From Candidatus Zambryskibacteria bacterium RIFCSPLOWO2_02_FULL_39_26 (GTDB lineage Bacteria > Patescibacteriota > Minisyncoccia > Phycocordibacterales > DATDWN01): a DNA stretch of 49,540 bases. The notes beneath the pieces are model-generated. The model did no database searches. It saw nothing but the letters and a program-made list of their open reading frames with translations, and was not told the origin of the DNA. Every line of letters begins with the position of its first letter. The first letter of the stretch is position 1. The stretch covers positions 1-49,540 of the forward strand of contig MHWN01000015.1 in NCBI GenBank assembly GCA_001825395.1, written 5' to 3'. The position numbers were made by a program, and so were the translations under genes. Positions 35,915 through 45,691 of this stretch are shown piece by piece.

Positions 35915-36571
35915 CTATAAGTTGTCTTTAAGATTGCGCAAATTAACTTGGGAAGTGACTATAATCGGCGCGGGAGAATGCACTGGATCCGTGTCAATTA
36001 TAACAGTAATTTTTATCAAACGAACGGAAGATGTGTCCACCGGTAGCGAGAGCGGAGGCGAAGCGCCAGTGTAAGTGGCCCCGTAATATTGGAACAAGGG
36101 CAGAGTGGAACTTGAGACAAATCCGGAAATCAAAATGGTTAATTCTTCATTGGCATCAACATAAGCAAGCGGACTGCCGCTCGGAGCAAGGACTCCTCTT
36201 TTTATGGTAGAGCCGCTTAAAAAATATCTGACTCTGTCTTTCACTCCATCACTGTCCACATCGCTGTAAAAGGTAATGGCCGTGGAACTTGCCAGAGCGA
36301 TGGGATAGGCCCCCAAAGCGCTCGGGGAGGCCTTCCGAAGTTCGGCTACCATAATTTTTACCACATGACGAGCATCAAGTTGGGCGTTTAGACTGCCTTG
36401 CAGAAAAAAATTCAAGGAAAAAACGTCTCTTTGAAAAGTGGCGGCGGAAACTACGATAAGACTTAGGATAAAAACACTTATAATGACTTCAATGATTGTG
36501 AACCCGTCCGTAAAATTTGATTTTTTTGACATATTTAGTTTGGCATAAAGATTACTTCCTGCGACTGCCAA
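35915..36571 (-). CDS. Prepilin-type N-terminal methylation domain protein
   Basis: FTDGFTIIEVIISVFILSLIVVSAATFQRDV. Confidence 0.85.
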   Translation of the reverse strand: MAVAGSNLYAKLNMSKKSNFTDGFTIIEVIISVFILSLIVVSAATFQRDVFSLNFFLQGSLNAQLDARHVVKIMVAELRKASPSALGAYPIALASSTAITFYSDVDSDGVKDRVRYFLSGSTIKRGVLAPSGSPLAYVDANEELTILISGFVSSSTLPLFQYYGATYTGASPPLSLPVDTSSVRLIKITVIIDTDPVHSPAPIIVTSQVNLRNLKDNL

Positions 36572-38346
36572 TTTGAATTTAGGTCAACAGAAATATCCTG
36601 GCTGGCATAACCGGTTTTGGCAAGATTCATATTGTATGTTCCGGAAGAAAGTCCGCTAAACGATACTTGGCCGGGCGGAGTGCACTCTCTTGTAAAAGTC
36701 ATGGAAATATCGGAAATGTTTGGCGAAGTGCTGGTTGCGACGCTGTCTAAAAATATTTTGTATCTTATGTATTGTTTTGAGTTATTGATTGAACTGATGT
36801 TTTGATCTGCCGTTGTGTAGTATGTATTATCTGTGCCGTCCGGACCGGCAAAGTTCCAGGTTCCGCCATTATTGTTTGTGGCAAGCTGAACTCTGACATT
36901 TGGCACTCCCCCCGCCGGCGGCTGGTCTATCGGATTCCAGCTGACTTCTTGAAAATTGCTGGGAGATCCGGCATTAAAAGATGAGGAGATTAAAAAGCCG
37001 CTACTTATGTATTCGCCAAATATTTGTTTCAGTTTAATGTCTCCGGCCGGATTATTTGTTTCAATATTTCCATCGGAAGAAAGATACATTGTCGGGTCGG
37101 TTGAAGTGGCTTGACCCGAGCCGCCGGACCAATCAGTCTGACCCAAAAAGCCCTGACCGGTGATGGAGGTGGCGCTAAAACCGGCCTTGGTAAGAATAAC
37201 GGTTACTCCGGAAAGTGGCAGACCGGTGGCGCTGTCTTTGACAGTAACAAGCAGAGTTTGAGGATTTTTAGGAGCGACGACAAGTTGCAAATTTTGTGAA
37301 CTGTTTGGGATAACGCCAACTGGTAAAATAGGATTTATACCGACAAGCTCGTAAACTCCGTCAATCAAAGTGATTAAATATGAATCCCATTCAATATCAC
37401 TGACATTCAAACTGCCGCCAGCGTCGGTTATTTTATTTTGATTATATTTTATAACTGTCGGGTTGGTGCCGATTATTTTACTGCCAAGAAGATTGAAGTC
37501 CACCGAGCCGACCGAACTGCAAGTTTCAGTCACGGAAGTTACATTGAAAGCGCTTAGCCTGTCAATAACAAAGCTTAGCTGGGTGACTTGCTGAAGGACG
37601 ACAGTGGCGTGAGGATTTGTGGGATTTGGATTACTTGGAGATTCGGTATAGGTTTTGTCCGTTGAATAGCCAGATTTAGTAACCGTTATCTCGTAAGCAT
37701 TGACTCCCGGAGGGGCATCGACTATTTGAAGCATCCCACTGTTATTGGTCACGTCATCTATAACAACAGTGGGACTGGTTTGATTGTTCTCAATATGAAT
37801 ATTGGCCCCGGATACAGGATTGCCGTTGGCATCAAAAACTCTGACGAACAGAGCGCCATTGGCTGAAGCAGTTTCCAAATTTTTCGGAGCGACATTTGTG
37901 GTAACAACCATCGGCACAAAAGTTTTACAGTTGTTGCAGTTGATTTCAATTTCCACCACTTTGTAATCAGCCGGGGAAAGATCATTCGGCGTGCCGCCAA
38001 TACTACCGTCAAAAGGGTCGTCAATATTTCTGACTGTTGTAGTCACTTCGTACGAGTAATTGTCCCGAACAAGAGTTTGGGTGTGAAGCAAGACCCCAGA
38101 CGGGATACTGCCCGCCACGCCGACATTTGAGTAAGTCAAATTGCGCACTATCTCAAACTGTTCGTTTATAAGAGAAACGGCCTCTATTTTAGCTCGACTG
38201 GCCCCTACTACATTAAAGACGCTTATATAAGAATCGTAAACAGCTATGATGATAGTCAGAAAAACGGCCATTCCCACGATAAGCTCAACGAACGAGAAAC
38301 CTTGAGAACTTTTTTTTATGTTTTTATTATTCAATCCATTTATCAT
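36535..38346 (-). CDS. Large prepilin-like protein with carboxypeptidase-regulatory-like repeats
   Basis: SSQGFSFVELIVGMAVFLTIIIAVYDSYISVF; ANGNPVSGANIHIENNQTSP...GMLQIVDAPPGVNAYEITVTKSGYSTDKTY; second ATGLPLSGVTVILTKAG. Confidence 0.82.
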   Translation of the reverse strand: MINGLNNKNIKKSSQGFSFVELIVGMAVFLTIIIAVYDSYISVFNVVGASRAKIEAVSLINEQFEIVRNLTYSNVGVAGSIPSGVLLHTQTLVRDNYSYEVTTTVRNIDDPFDGSIGGTPNDLSPADYKVVEIEINCNNCKTFVPMVVTTNVAPKNLETASANGALFVRVFDANGNPVSGANIHIENNQTSPTVVIDDVTNNSGMLQIVDAPPGVNAYEITVTKSGYSTDKTYTESPSNPNPTNPHATVVLQQVTQLSFVIDRLSAFNVTSVTETCSSVGSVDFNLLGSKIIGTNPTVIKYNQNKITDAGGSLNVSDIEWDSYLITLIDGVYELVGINPILPVGVIPNSSQNLQLVVAPKNPQTLLVTVKDSATGLPLSGVTVILTKAGFSATSITGQGFLGQTDWSGGSGQATSTDPTMYLSSDGNIETNNPAGDIKLKQIFGEYISSGFLISSSFNAGSPSNFQEVSWNPIDQPPAGGVPNVRVQLATNNNGGTWNFAGPDGTDNTYYTTADQNISSINNSKQYIRYKIFLDSVATSTSPNISDISMTFTRECTPPGQVSFSGLSSGTYNMNLAKTGYASQDISVDLNSNWQSQEVIFMPN

Positions 38347-38480
38347 AAATTTCTAACTGACAAAACAAGGTTAATTTTAATTTATAAATTTTAAGTTTTA
38401 AATGAATGTTTAAATGTTCGAATTTTTAATTTGATTTAAAATTTATAAATTAAAATTTAAAATTTTTATTGATTGATTTT

Positions 38481-39692
38481 CTATAAGGCGTCTGCCAAAC
38501 TATAAGTTGGGCCGAGCATAGACAGTGCAAACACTCCCACCGCCACTCCGATAAGTATCATGAGCACCGGTTCTATAATGGAAGAAAGATCTTTGGTTTT
38601 TTGGTCCACTTCATCTTCATAAAAAGTGGCAACCGACAGAAGCATTTCCCCTATTTTCCCCGTTTCCTCTCCAACCGAAACCATTTCGGCCACAAAAAGC
38701 GGGTAGAGTTTGCTGTTTTCAGAAAAAACTACAGAAATTTGTTCTCCTTTTTGTATTGTATTTTGTGTCTTTTCCAGAACGGCCTTGTAGTAAGAATTTT
38801 GCAAAACGTCTCTTGTCACACCCATGGCCACAACGATATCCACCCCCGAGGAAAGCAGAGACGACAGCGTTCTGGCTGTTCTAGCTGAATTTATTTGCTT
38901 TACAATCTCACTTATAACGGGCGTGTGGAGGATTATGGTGTCGGCCAGACGCTTGCCACGAGCGGTACGAAAACCAAAAAATATGAGAAGGGCCGAGATC
39001 AAAGCGCCGACCATAACCAGAGCAAAATATGACTTGAGAAAATTACTGATGGCGATGATAACCCGAGTGGATAGCGGAAGTTTGATGCCAAGTCCGACGA
39101 AAGTTTCGGTCAATGTCGGCACCATATAAACCATCATCAAAACCCCTATGACAATCATCAGGGAAATAATGATGGTCGGGTACATTAGGGCTCCTTTGAT
39201 TTTTTTGTTTAGCTGGTACGACTTTTCCATTTGCTGGCCTACATTTTGCAAAGCTGAAGAAAGATTGCCGGATTCCTCTCCGGCTCGAACCATAGAAATG
39301 AAAAGTGTAGAAAAAACGGCCGGATAATTTTTCATTGAATCGCTCAAGGTATTTCCTTTGCTCAAGGAGTCAATAAGACCAGTCAAGACTTTTTTGAGTT
39401 GGCCTTTGGACTGCCGCTCTAAAATGGAAAGGCCTCGAGTGACCGGGAGTCCGGCATCAATCATTTTAGAAAGATTTTTGGCAAAAATTATTTTATCGTG
39501 CATTTTTATGCCCCCCACAAATGGCATAAATTGGTCTATGGAAAAACCTTCCTTTTCTTTGACTTCTTCGGCATATATAACGGTGGAACCGTCCTGCTTC
39601 AAAGCATGATACAAGGCAAATTTATCCTTGGCCTCCGTCGTGCCTTTCACCGTTTTGCCCTCCTTGTTTAAAATTTTGTAGTGAAAAAGCAT
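38481..39692 (-). CDS. pilC: Type II secretion F family protein / PilC
   Basis: FAKNLSKMIDAGLPVTRGLSILERQSKGQLKKVLTGLIDSLSKGNTLSDSMKNYPAVFSTLFISMVRAGEESGNLSSAL. Confidence 0.93.
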   Translation of the reverse strand: MLFHYKILNKEGKTVKGTTEAKDKFALYHALKQDGSTVIYAEEVKEKEGFSIDQFMPFVGGIKMHDKIIFAKNLSKMIDAGLPVTRGLSILERQSKGQLKKVLTGLIDSLSKGNTLSDSMKNYPAVFSTLFISMVRAGEESGNLSSALQNVGQQMEKSYQLNKKIKGALMYPTIIISLMIVIGVLMMVYMVPTLTETFVGLGIKLPLSTRVIIAISNFLKSYFALVMVGALISALLIFFGFRTARGKRLADTIILHTPVISEIVKQINSARTARTLSSLLSSGVDIVVAMGVTRDVLQNSYYKAVLEKTQNTIQKGEQISVVFSENSKLYPLFVAEMVSVGEETGKIGEMLLSVATFYEDEVDQKTKDLSSIIEPVLMILIGVAVGVFALSMLGPTYSLADAL

Positions 39693-39994
39693 AATACCCA
39701 CGAATGGGTGCCCACGAATTTTAACGAATAAATTCATTCGCAAGATTCGTATTTATTCATCTCTTGGTAATTCGTGGACTATTCGTGGGTTAATTGTACC
39801 AAAACTAGACTTTATTTACATGCATATTGTGTACAAGAAAATTTTTGTACGAAAAAAGCGGCCTAATGTGCACACATATTATTGCGGTTTCCCTTAAACT
39901 AGGAATAGTTTAAGTAAGGACTCCCCTTGCTTATTAAATGCTTATTAAAAAATAACCCTTAAAATAAAGGTATAATAGGAATTATAGACAACCT

Positions 39995-40117
39995 CAAACT
40001 TCCAAATTTGAGACAAGGTCGCGTATAAAATTTAAAAATAATTCGAGCCTTAGTTAGTGCTAAGGTGAGAAATGTTTTTAAATTTTAGACGATGAGATTG
40101 GCCAAATTTGGAAGTTT
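39995..40117. other. nested perfect inverted repeat element at the 3' end of pilB
   Basis: AAACTTCCAAATTTG (39996-40010)/CAAATTTGGAAGTTT (40103-40117); TAAAATTTAAAAA (40026-40038)/TTTTTAAATTTTA (40075-40087); CCTTAG (40048-40053)/CTAAGG (40060-40065). Confidence 0.85.
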
Positions 40118-41870
40118 ACTCAGATATTACACGTAACACTTCCTCGATCGTGGTATAGCCCTGTACGCACTGGAATATCCCATCCTCAACCATCGTCAGC
40201 ATACCCTCTTGCTCGGCAATTTTTTGTATTTCATCTGCAGTTCCAGATTTCAGAATTGATTCTTTTATTGCCGGTGTTACTTTCAAAACTTCGTGAATAC
40301 CTGACCTGCCGACAAAGCCTTCATCGGGAGAGACTCCTTTTTTCAATCTATAAAACGGAACTTTTTCCCAAGCGTCCCCTTTTCCAATTATTTTTTCTTC
40401 TTTCAATGCTTCCAAAACTTTATCAAGATTGATTGATTTGCCCAAAGTGGCTATTTCGGCTTTTGTCAGAAAATATTTTTCTTTTTGGTCAGTCAATTTT
40501 CTGACAAGTCTTTGTCCTAAAATAACATCAACGGTAGAAACAATAAGAAACGGTTCCACTTTCATATCAATAAGTCGAGGAATAGCACCAGCGGCCGAGT
40601 TGGTGTGAAGAGTTGAGAGAACCAGGTGTCCGGTCAGAGCGGCGTTTACGGCAAGCGAGGCTGTTTCGTTGTCGCGGATCTCGCCGACCATGATAATGTC
40701 CGGGTCCTGGCGAACAAGAGTGCGGAGACCGTTGGCAAAGGTGAAGCCGATTTCCGGCCGGACTTGAGTTTGGTTCACTCTTTTCATTTGATACTCTATC
40801 GGATCTTCAATGGTGGAAATGTTTACGTTCGGTGTGTTTACAATATCAAGAATGGTGTAGAGAGTGGTAGTTTTTCCAGAGCCTGTCGGGCCGGTGGCCA
40901 GTATCATGCCGGTTGTAACCTTGACTGCTTTGTGAATTCGCTCTAACCCCTCGCCATGAAAAGAGAGGTGCTCTAGGGTGAAGCCGGAGACATTTTCCCG
41001 AAGAAGGCGCATAACCACTTTTTCTCCATAATATGTCGGAAGAGTGGAGACGCGAAAAGAAACTTTCTCTCCGTCGGAATCAATTTTAAATCGCCCGTCT
41101 TGGGGAAGTCGTTTTTCGTCAAGTTTTAAGCTAGACAGCACTTTTATACGAGCCACAACACTTGGCGCCATATTTTTCGGCAAGACCATGGCGTCGTGCA
41201 GTAACCCGTCTATGCGGTAACGGATTAAAAGCTCGGTTTCTTGAGGTTCAATATGAATGTCGGAAGCATTTTGGAGAATGGCGTGTTTCAATAAGGTATC
41301 AACAATACGGATCATTGGAATTTCCTCCGCCAGTTTTTTTAAATCTTTCTCATCCAGTTCAACCCCCGAGCCGTCTCCGGGAATATTTTTTATATGACTG
41401 ACGTCTTCGGCAATCAAATCGCCAAACTCGGCCTTTAAAGATTTTTGGTACTGCAATATGGCGCTTTTCATTGACTCCACGTCGGTCAAGCGGGGTAAAA
41501 TTTTTAATCCGACTTTCTTTTTTATGAAATCCAAAGCGGTCAAGTCTTCGGTATCAAGCATGGCCACCTCCAAAGCCGTGTCGGTTTTTTTGAAAGCTAC
41601 TACATTGTGGTTGCGGGCGATTGGTTCCGGGATAAGGGATAAAACATCAAAGGGAAGTTTTTCGGTTTTAAGGTCAACGAAAGGAATGCCGAGAATGTAG
41701 GCTTGCATTCGACGAAGATCGTCTTCTGTCAGTTTGCCTTGTTTTACTAAAATCTTGCCAATGCTTTCTTTTTTGGCTGTAGCCTCTTTTTCGGCGCTCA
41801 AAACATCGGCTTTGGATACTAAACCTGAATCAAGTATAAAATCTTTTAATTGTTTTTCTTCAATATTCAT
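40116..41870 (-). CDS. pilB: GspE/PilB family type IV pilus assembly ATPase
   Basis: DIHIEPQETELLIRYRIDGLLHD; ILATGPTGSGKTTTLYTILD; ISTIEDPIEYQ; VRQDPDIIMVGEIRDNETASLAVNAALTGHLVLSTLHTN. Confidence 0.96.
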   Translation of the reverse strand: MNIEEKQLKDFILDSGLVSKADVLSAEKEATAKKESIGKILVKQGKLTEDDLRRMQAYILGIPFVDLKTEKLPFDVLSLIPEPIARNHNVVAFKKTDTALEVAMLDTEDLTALDFIKKKVGLKILPRLTDVESMKSAILQYQKSLKAEFGDLIAEDVSHIKNIPGDGSGVELDEKDLKKLAEEIPMIRIVDTLLKHAILQNASDIHIEPQETELLIRYRIDGLLHDAMVLPKNMAPSVVARIKVLSSLKLDEKRLPQDGRFKIDSDGEKVSFRVSTLPTYYGEKVVMRLLRENVSGFTLEHLSFHGEGLERIHKAVKVTTGMILATGPTGSGKTTTLYTILDIVNTPNVNISTIEDPIEYQMKRVNQTQVRPEIGFTFANGLRTLVRQDPDIIMVGEIRDNETASLAVNAALTGHLVLSTLHTNSAAGAIPRLIDMKVEPFLIVSTVDVILGQRLVRKLTDQKEKYFLTKAEIATLGKSINLDKVLEALKEEKIIGKGDAWEKVPFYRLKKGVSPDEGFVGRSGIHEVLKVTPAIKESILKSGTADEIQKIAEQEGMLTMVEDGIFQCVQGYTTIEEVLRVISE

Positions 41871-42013
41871 AGAATCCCCCGCGAATAATCCAAATTCTTA
41901 CGAATCATAACGAATAATTCATTCGCAAGATTTGTATGTGTTCATTCGTGGGTTAATTATATCAAAATATAATCCTACTGGCACTGTGATATGCACACTG
42001 CTGTAATACAAAG

Positions 42014-42042
42014 TTGACAAGATAGTTGGGGTTTGATAGCAT
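42014..42042 (+). promoter_or_regulatory. sigma-70-type promoter upstream of nusA
   Basis: TTGACA (42014-42019), 17-nt spacer, TAGCAT (42037-42042). Confidence 0.65.
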
Positions 42043-42089
42043 GGCCGTATCGAAGTTCGCCGTCCGGCGAACCGTTTTAATAAAAAAAT

Positions 42090-43247
42090 ATGACGACAGA
42101 TCTAAAAGTAATTAATTCAGTCCTATCTCAACTTGAAGAAGAGCGTGGCATACCTCGAGAGAAAATTCTTGAAGCCATTGAACTTGCATTAGCAACCGCT
42201 TATAAAAAAGAGTACGGCAAAAAAGGTCAGATAATCCGAGCAAAATTTGATATAAACACGGGAAAAACTGAAATGTTTCAGGTTAAAATCGTGGTTGATG
42301 AATCTACTGTGGCATTGAATGAGGAAGAGCTATTAACATCTGAAGCACAAACTATATCAGAAGAGGTTAAAAAAGATTTGTACAATCCGGAACATCACAT
42401 AATGCTTGGCGATGGCCGGCGCATCAAAAAAGATGTGAGGCTTGGCGAAGAAATGATTTTTCCTTTGGAACATCGGGAGGATTACAGTCGCATTGCCGCC
42501 CAAACAGCCAAGCAGGTCATTATGCAAAAAATCCGCGAGGCAGAAAAAGTTTCCGTGCTAGCTGAATACGGCAAGCGTGAAGGTGAGATCGTCTCTGGAA
42601 CCGTCCAAAGAGTTGAACGAGGAAATATTTTTATTGATATGGGCCGGGCTACCGGTCTTTTGCCTTACGAAGAGCAGATTCCCGGGGAACGGTTTGGCCA
42701 GGGAGAGAGAGTCAGAGCTTATCTTTATCGAGTGGAAGAATCCGGTAAGGGAATTTTCTTGCGTCTCTCAAGGTCGCACCCGAAATTTCTAGAAAAACTT
42801 TTTGAAACGGAAGCTCCGGAAATCGCCAACGGCACAGTTGTCATTAAATCCGTGGCCAGAGAAGCCGGAAGTCGGACAAAAATCGCTGTGACTTCCAGAG
42901 ACTCGCACATTGACCCTGTCGGCTCAATGGTTGGCCAGCGCGGAGTCCGCGTTTCCACCGTCATGTCGGAACTTGGCGGAGAAAAAATAGATATCATAGA
43001 GTGGTCTGAAGACCAAAAGAAATTTATAGAAGACGCCTTGTCTCCTGCCAAAGTTTTGGAGGTTGAAATAAACGAGGAGGAAAAACGGGCAAGCGTTACA
43101 GTTTCCGAAGACCAGCAATCGCTTGCCATCGGCAAAGGCGGACAAAATGTCCGTCTGGCGGCAAAATTAACCGGTTGGAAAATAGACATTCAATCTACCA
43201 ATCCAAGGGGTGAAATGAGGGAAGTTGAGGAAGATGAGGGGGAGTAA
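42090..43247 (+). CDS. nusA: Transcription termination/antitermination factor NusA
   Basis: LEEERGIPREKILEAIELALATAYKKEYG; GTVQRVERGNIFIDMGRATGLLPYEEQIPGERF; DPVGSMVGQRGVRVSTVMSELGGEKIDIIEWSED; ASVTVSEDQQSLAIGKGGQNVRLAAKLTGWKIDI. Confidence 0.97.
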   Translation: MTTDLKVINSVLSQLEEERGIPREKILEAIELALATAYKKEYGKKGQIIRAKFDINTGKTEMFQVKIVVDESTVALNEEELLTSEAQTISEEVKKDLYNPEHHIMLGDGRRIKKDVRLGEEMIFPLEHREDYSRIAAQTAKQVIMQKIREAEKVSVLAEYGKREGEIVSGTVQRVERGNIFIDMGRATGLLPYEEQIPGERFGQGERVRAYLYRVEESGKGIFLRLSRSHPKFLEKLFETEAPEIANGTVVIKSVAREAGSRTKIAVTSRDSHIDPVGSMVGQRGVRVSTVMSELGGEKIDIIEWSEDQKKFIEDALSPAKVLEVEINEEEKRASVTVSEDQQSLAIGKGGQNVRLAAKLTGWKIDIQSTNPRGEMREVEEDEGE

Positions 43248-43278
43248 ACCTTATAAACTTGATGGGTTCTGTTTTATT

Positions 43279-43577
43279 AAAATCTCTTACTCATCATTAT
43301 TTTTTCTAGTACCAGAATAATTTTCTGCTAAAAATTTTCTTTCTGCTCACCTTTTCACAGGTTCCGCAGATACTAGGAAAAATACTGATTCGACGAGATT
43401 TTAATTCGCAATCTCGTTGAACCAAGCCTTTTGGAAGACCCCACAGACCTAAAGCATGGTTCCGTCAACGTCCCGAACGAAGTGAGGGCTCATTGACGGA
43501 TTTAGGTTGAGGACAAAGTTAAATTTTCACTGGAAAATTTAACGGTCTGGAAAAAGACTTGGTGAATAAGAGATTTT
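43279..43577 (+). ncRNA. structured element copy B between nusA and hppA
   Basis: Closing stem AAAATCTCTTA/TAAGAGATTTT; P2 43298-43311/43371-43384; CGACGAGATT/AATCTCGTTG; CCAAG...AGACC/GGTCT...CTTGG; ACCTAAA...TCCGTCAA/TTGACGGATTTAGGT; GTTAAATTTTC-actg-GAAAATTTAAC; U-rich 3' end. Confidence 0.75.
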
Positions 43578-43641
43578 TCTGAAATTGTAAAAAATGAAGA
43601 AATTAGCTATAGTAAGATTTATTAAATATTAATCAATAAAG

Positions 43642-45648
43642 ATGACAGAAAATCAAATATTGCTAGGAGCTATTATTTCAAGCATCGTTTCTATACTTTA
43701 CGGAACGTTTCTAATATACAAAATTCTGAAAAAACCGGCCGGTAGCGGAAAAATGCTCCAAATCGCCGAGGCTATTCAACAAGGTGCAAAAGCTTATCTC
43801 TCTCGCCAATACAAAACTGTCGGCCTTGTGGCCATTGTTGTAGTTGTAATAATGTATTTTGCAAATTTCGGGTGGAACACTATCTTAGCCTTCATTTTGG
43901 GCGCAATTTTTTCGGCCATTTGCGGTTTTGTCGGAATGAATATCTCCGTCAGAGCCAATGTCAGAACGACAGAAGCAGCCAAAAAAGGACTGGGCGAGGC
44001 TTTATCTCTGGCTTTTGAGGGTGGCTCTGTAACCGGTCTCTTTGTTGTCGGTTTGGGGTTGTTATCCGTTTCCGGTTTTTATTTTCTGACAAAAGATTTG
44101 GGGGCATTGATCGGTCTGGCTTTCGGAGCATCGCTTATTTCAGTTTTCGCCAGACTTGGCGGTGGCATTTTCACCAAGGGAGCCGATGTTGGAACAGACA
44201 TGGTCGGAAAAATTGAAGCCGGCATACCGGAAGATGACCCGAGAAACCCCGGGGTTATCGCTGACAATGTCGGAGATAGCGTTAGCGACTGCGCCGGTAT
44301 GGCCGCGGATCTTTTTGAAACTTACGCCGTTTCGGCTATTGCCGTCATCCTGCTTGGAAGCGCTATTTTTGGAGTAACTTCAAACGCTGTGGTCTATCCT
44401 CTTATGATAGGCGCTGTTTCTATTTTTTCTACAATCATCGGTACTTGGTTCGTCAAACTTGGGAGATCTGGAAGTATAATGGGGGCCTTGTACAAAAGTC
44501 TCTTGGTTACAGCCGGACTATCAGCCATTGCTTTCTATCCTGTTACAAAAACTTTAATGGTAGGCAATGGGCAATATAGTGTGGGCAATTTATATCTGGC
44601 TTCTCTTATCGGTCTCGTAGTAACCGGCCTTATCGTTCTCATAACGGAATATTACACATCCAAAGATTATTCACCGGTCAAAAATATCGCCTCGGCCAGC
44701 ACCACCGGTCACGGCACAAACATAATCGCCGGCCTGGGCATCGGCATGCAATCTACAGCTCTGCCGGTGTTGGTTATTGTTTTGGCAATTTTGTTTTCAT
44801 ATGAGTTGGCCGGACTTTACGGCATTGCCCTGGCCGTCATTAGCATGCTTTCTCTTACCGGTTCTATTGTGGCGGTGGACGCTTTTGGTCCCATCACCGA
44901 CAACGCCGGCGGAATCGCTGAAATGGCCGGCCTGCCAAAAAATGTGCGCGATGTTACCGACCCGCTGGATGCTGTCGGCAACACCACCAAAGCGGTAACA
45001 AAAGGTTACGCTATCGCTTCCGCTGGTTTGGCGGCTATGGTTTTGTTTGCCGCTTATACGCAAGAGTTAGAAGTTTTTGGTATCTCAACGGTATTTGATC
45101 TTTCAAACAGCAAGGTCTTGGTTGGCTTGCTTATCGGAGGACTATTACCATATCTTTTCGCCGGTTTGGCTATGGGAGCCGTGGGTCGCGCCGCCAAGGC
45201 AGTGGTGGAGGAAGTTCGCAGACAATTCAGAGAAATAAAAGGCATCATGGAGGGTCTGGCTCTGCCGGATTATTCCAGAGCGGTTGATATTGTCACCAAA
45301 GCGGCTATAAAAGAAATGATTGTGCCGGCTCTTATCCCGGTTTTAGTGCCGGTTATAGTCGGACTGACGCTTGGGGCGGCCGCTCTTGGCGGACTTCTTG
45401 TCGGCTCTATCGTTACCGGACTTTTTGTCGGCATTTCAATGACAACGGGCGGAGCGGCTTGGGACAATGCCAAGAAATATATTGAGGAAGGCAACTTGGG
45501 TGGCAAAGGCTCGGACGCCCACAAAGCAGCGGTAACCGGAGACACGGTCGGCGATCCGTATAAAGACACCGCCGGTCCTGCCATAAACCCCATGATAAAA
45601 ATCATAAACATAGTGGCCTTGCTTCTTGTAAAATTTCTCAAACCATAA
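43642..45648 (+). CDS. hppA: Membrane-bound pyrophosphatase (V-type, predicted K+-independent H+ pump)
   Basis: [89 protein letters not shown] (Lys at the K+-dependence position); [22 protein letters not shown]. Confidence 0.97.
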   Translation: MTENQILLGAIISSIVSILYGTFLIYKILKKPAGSGKMLQIAEAIQQGAKAYLSRQYKTVGLVAIVVVVIMYFANFGWNTILAFILGAIFSAICGFVGMNISVRANVRTTEAAKKGLGEALSLAFEGGSVTGLFVVGLGLLSVSGFYFLTKDLGALIGLAFGASLISVFARLGGGIFTKGADVGTDMVGKIEAGIPEDDPRNPGVIADNVGDSVSDCAGMAADLFETYAVSAIAVILLGSAIFGVTSNAVVYPLMIGAVSIFSTIIGTWFVKLGRSGSIMGALYKSLLVTAGLSAIAFYPVTKTLMVGNGQYSVGNLYLASLIGLVVTGLIVLITEYYTSKDYSPVKNIASASTTGHGTNIIAGLGIGMQSTALPVLVIVLAILFSYELAGLYGIALAVISMLSLTGSIVAVDAFGPITDNAGGIAEMAGLPKNVRDVTDPLDAVGNTTKAVTKGYAIASAGLAAMVLFAAYTQELEVFGISTVFDLSNSKVLVGLLIGGLLPYLFAGLAMGAVGRAAKAVVEEVRRQFREIKGIMEGLALPDYSRAVDIVTKAAIKEMIVPALIPVLVPVIVGLTLGAAALGGLLVGSIVTGLFVGISMTTGGAAWDNAKKYIEEGNLGGKGSDAHKAAVTGDTVGDPYKDTAGPAINPMIKIINIVALLLVKFLKP

Positions 45649-45691
45649 ATAAAGTGTATAATACTGGTATTAACATCATATAAAACTAAAG

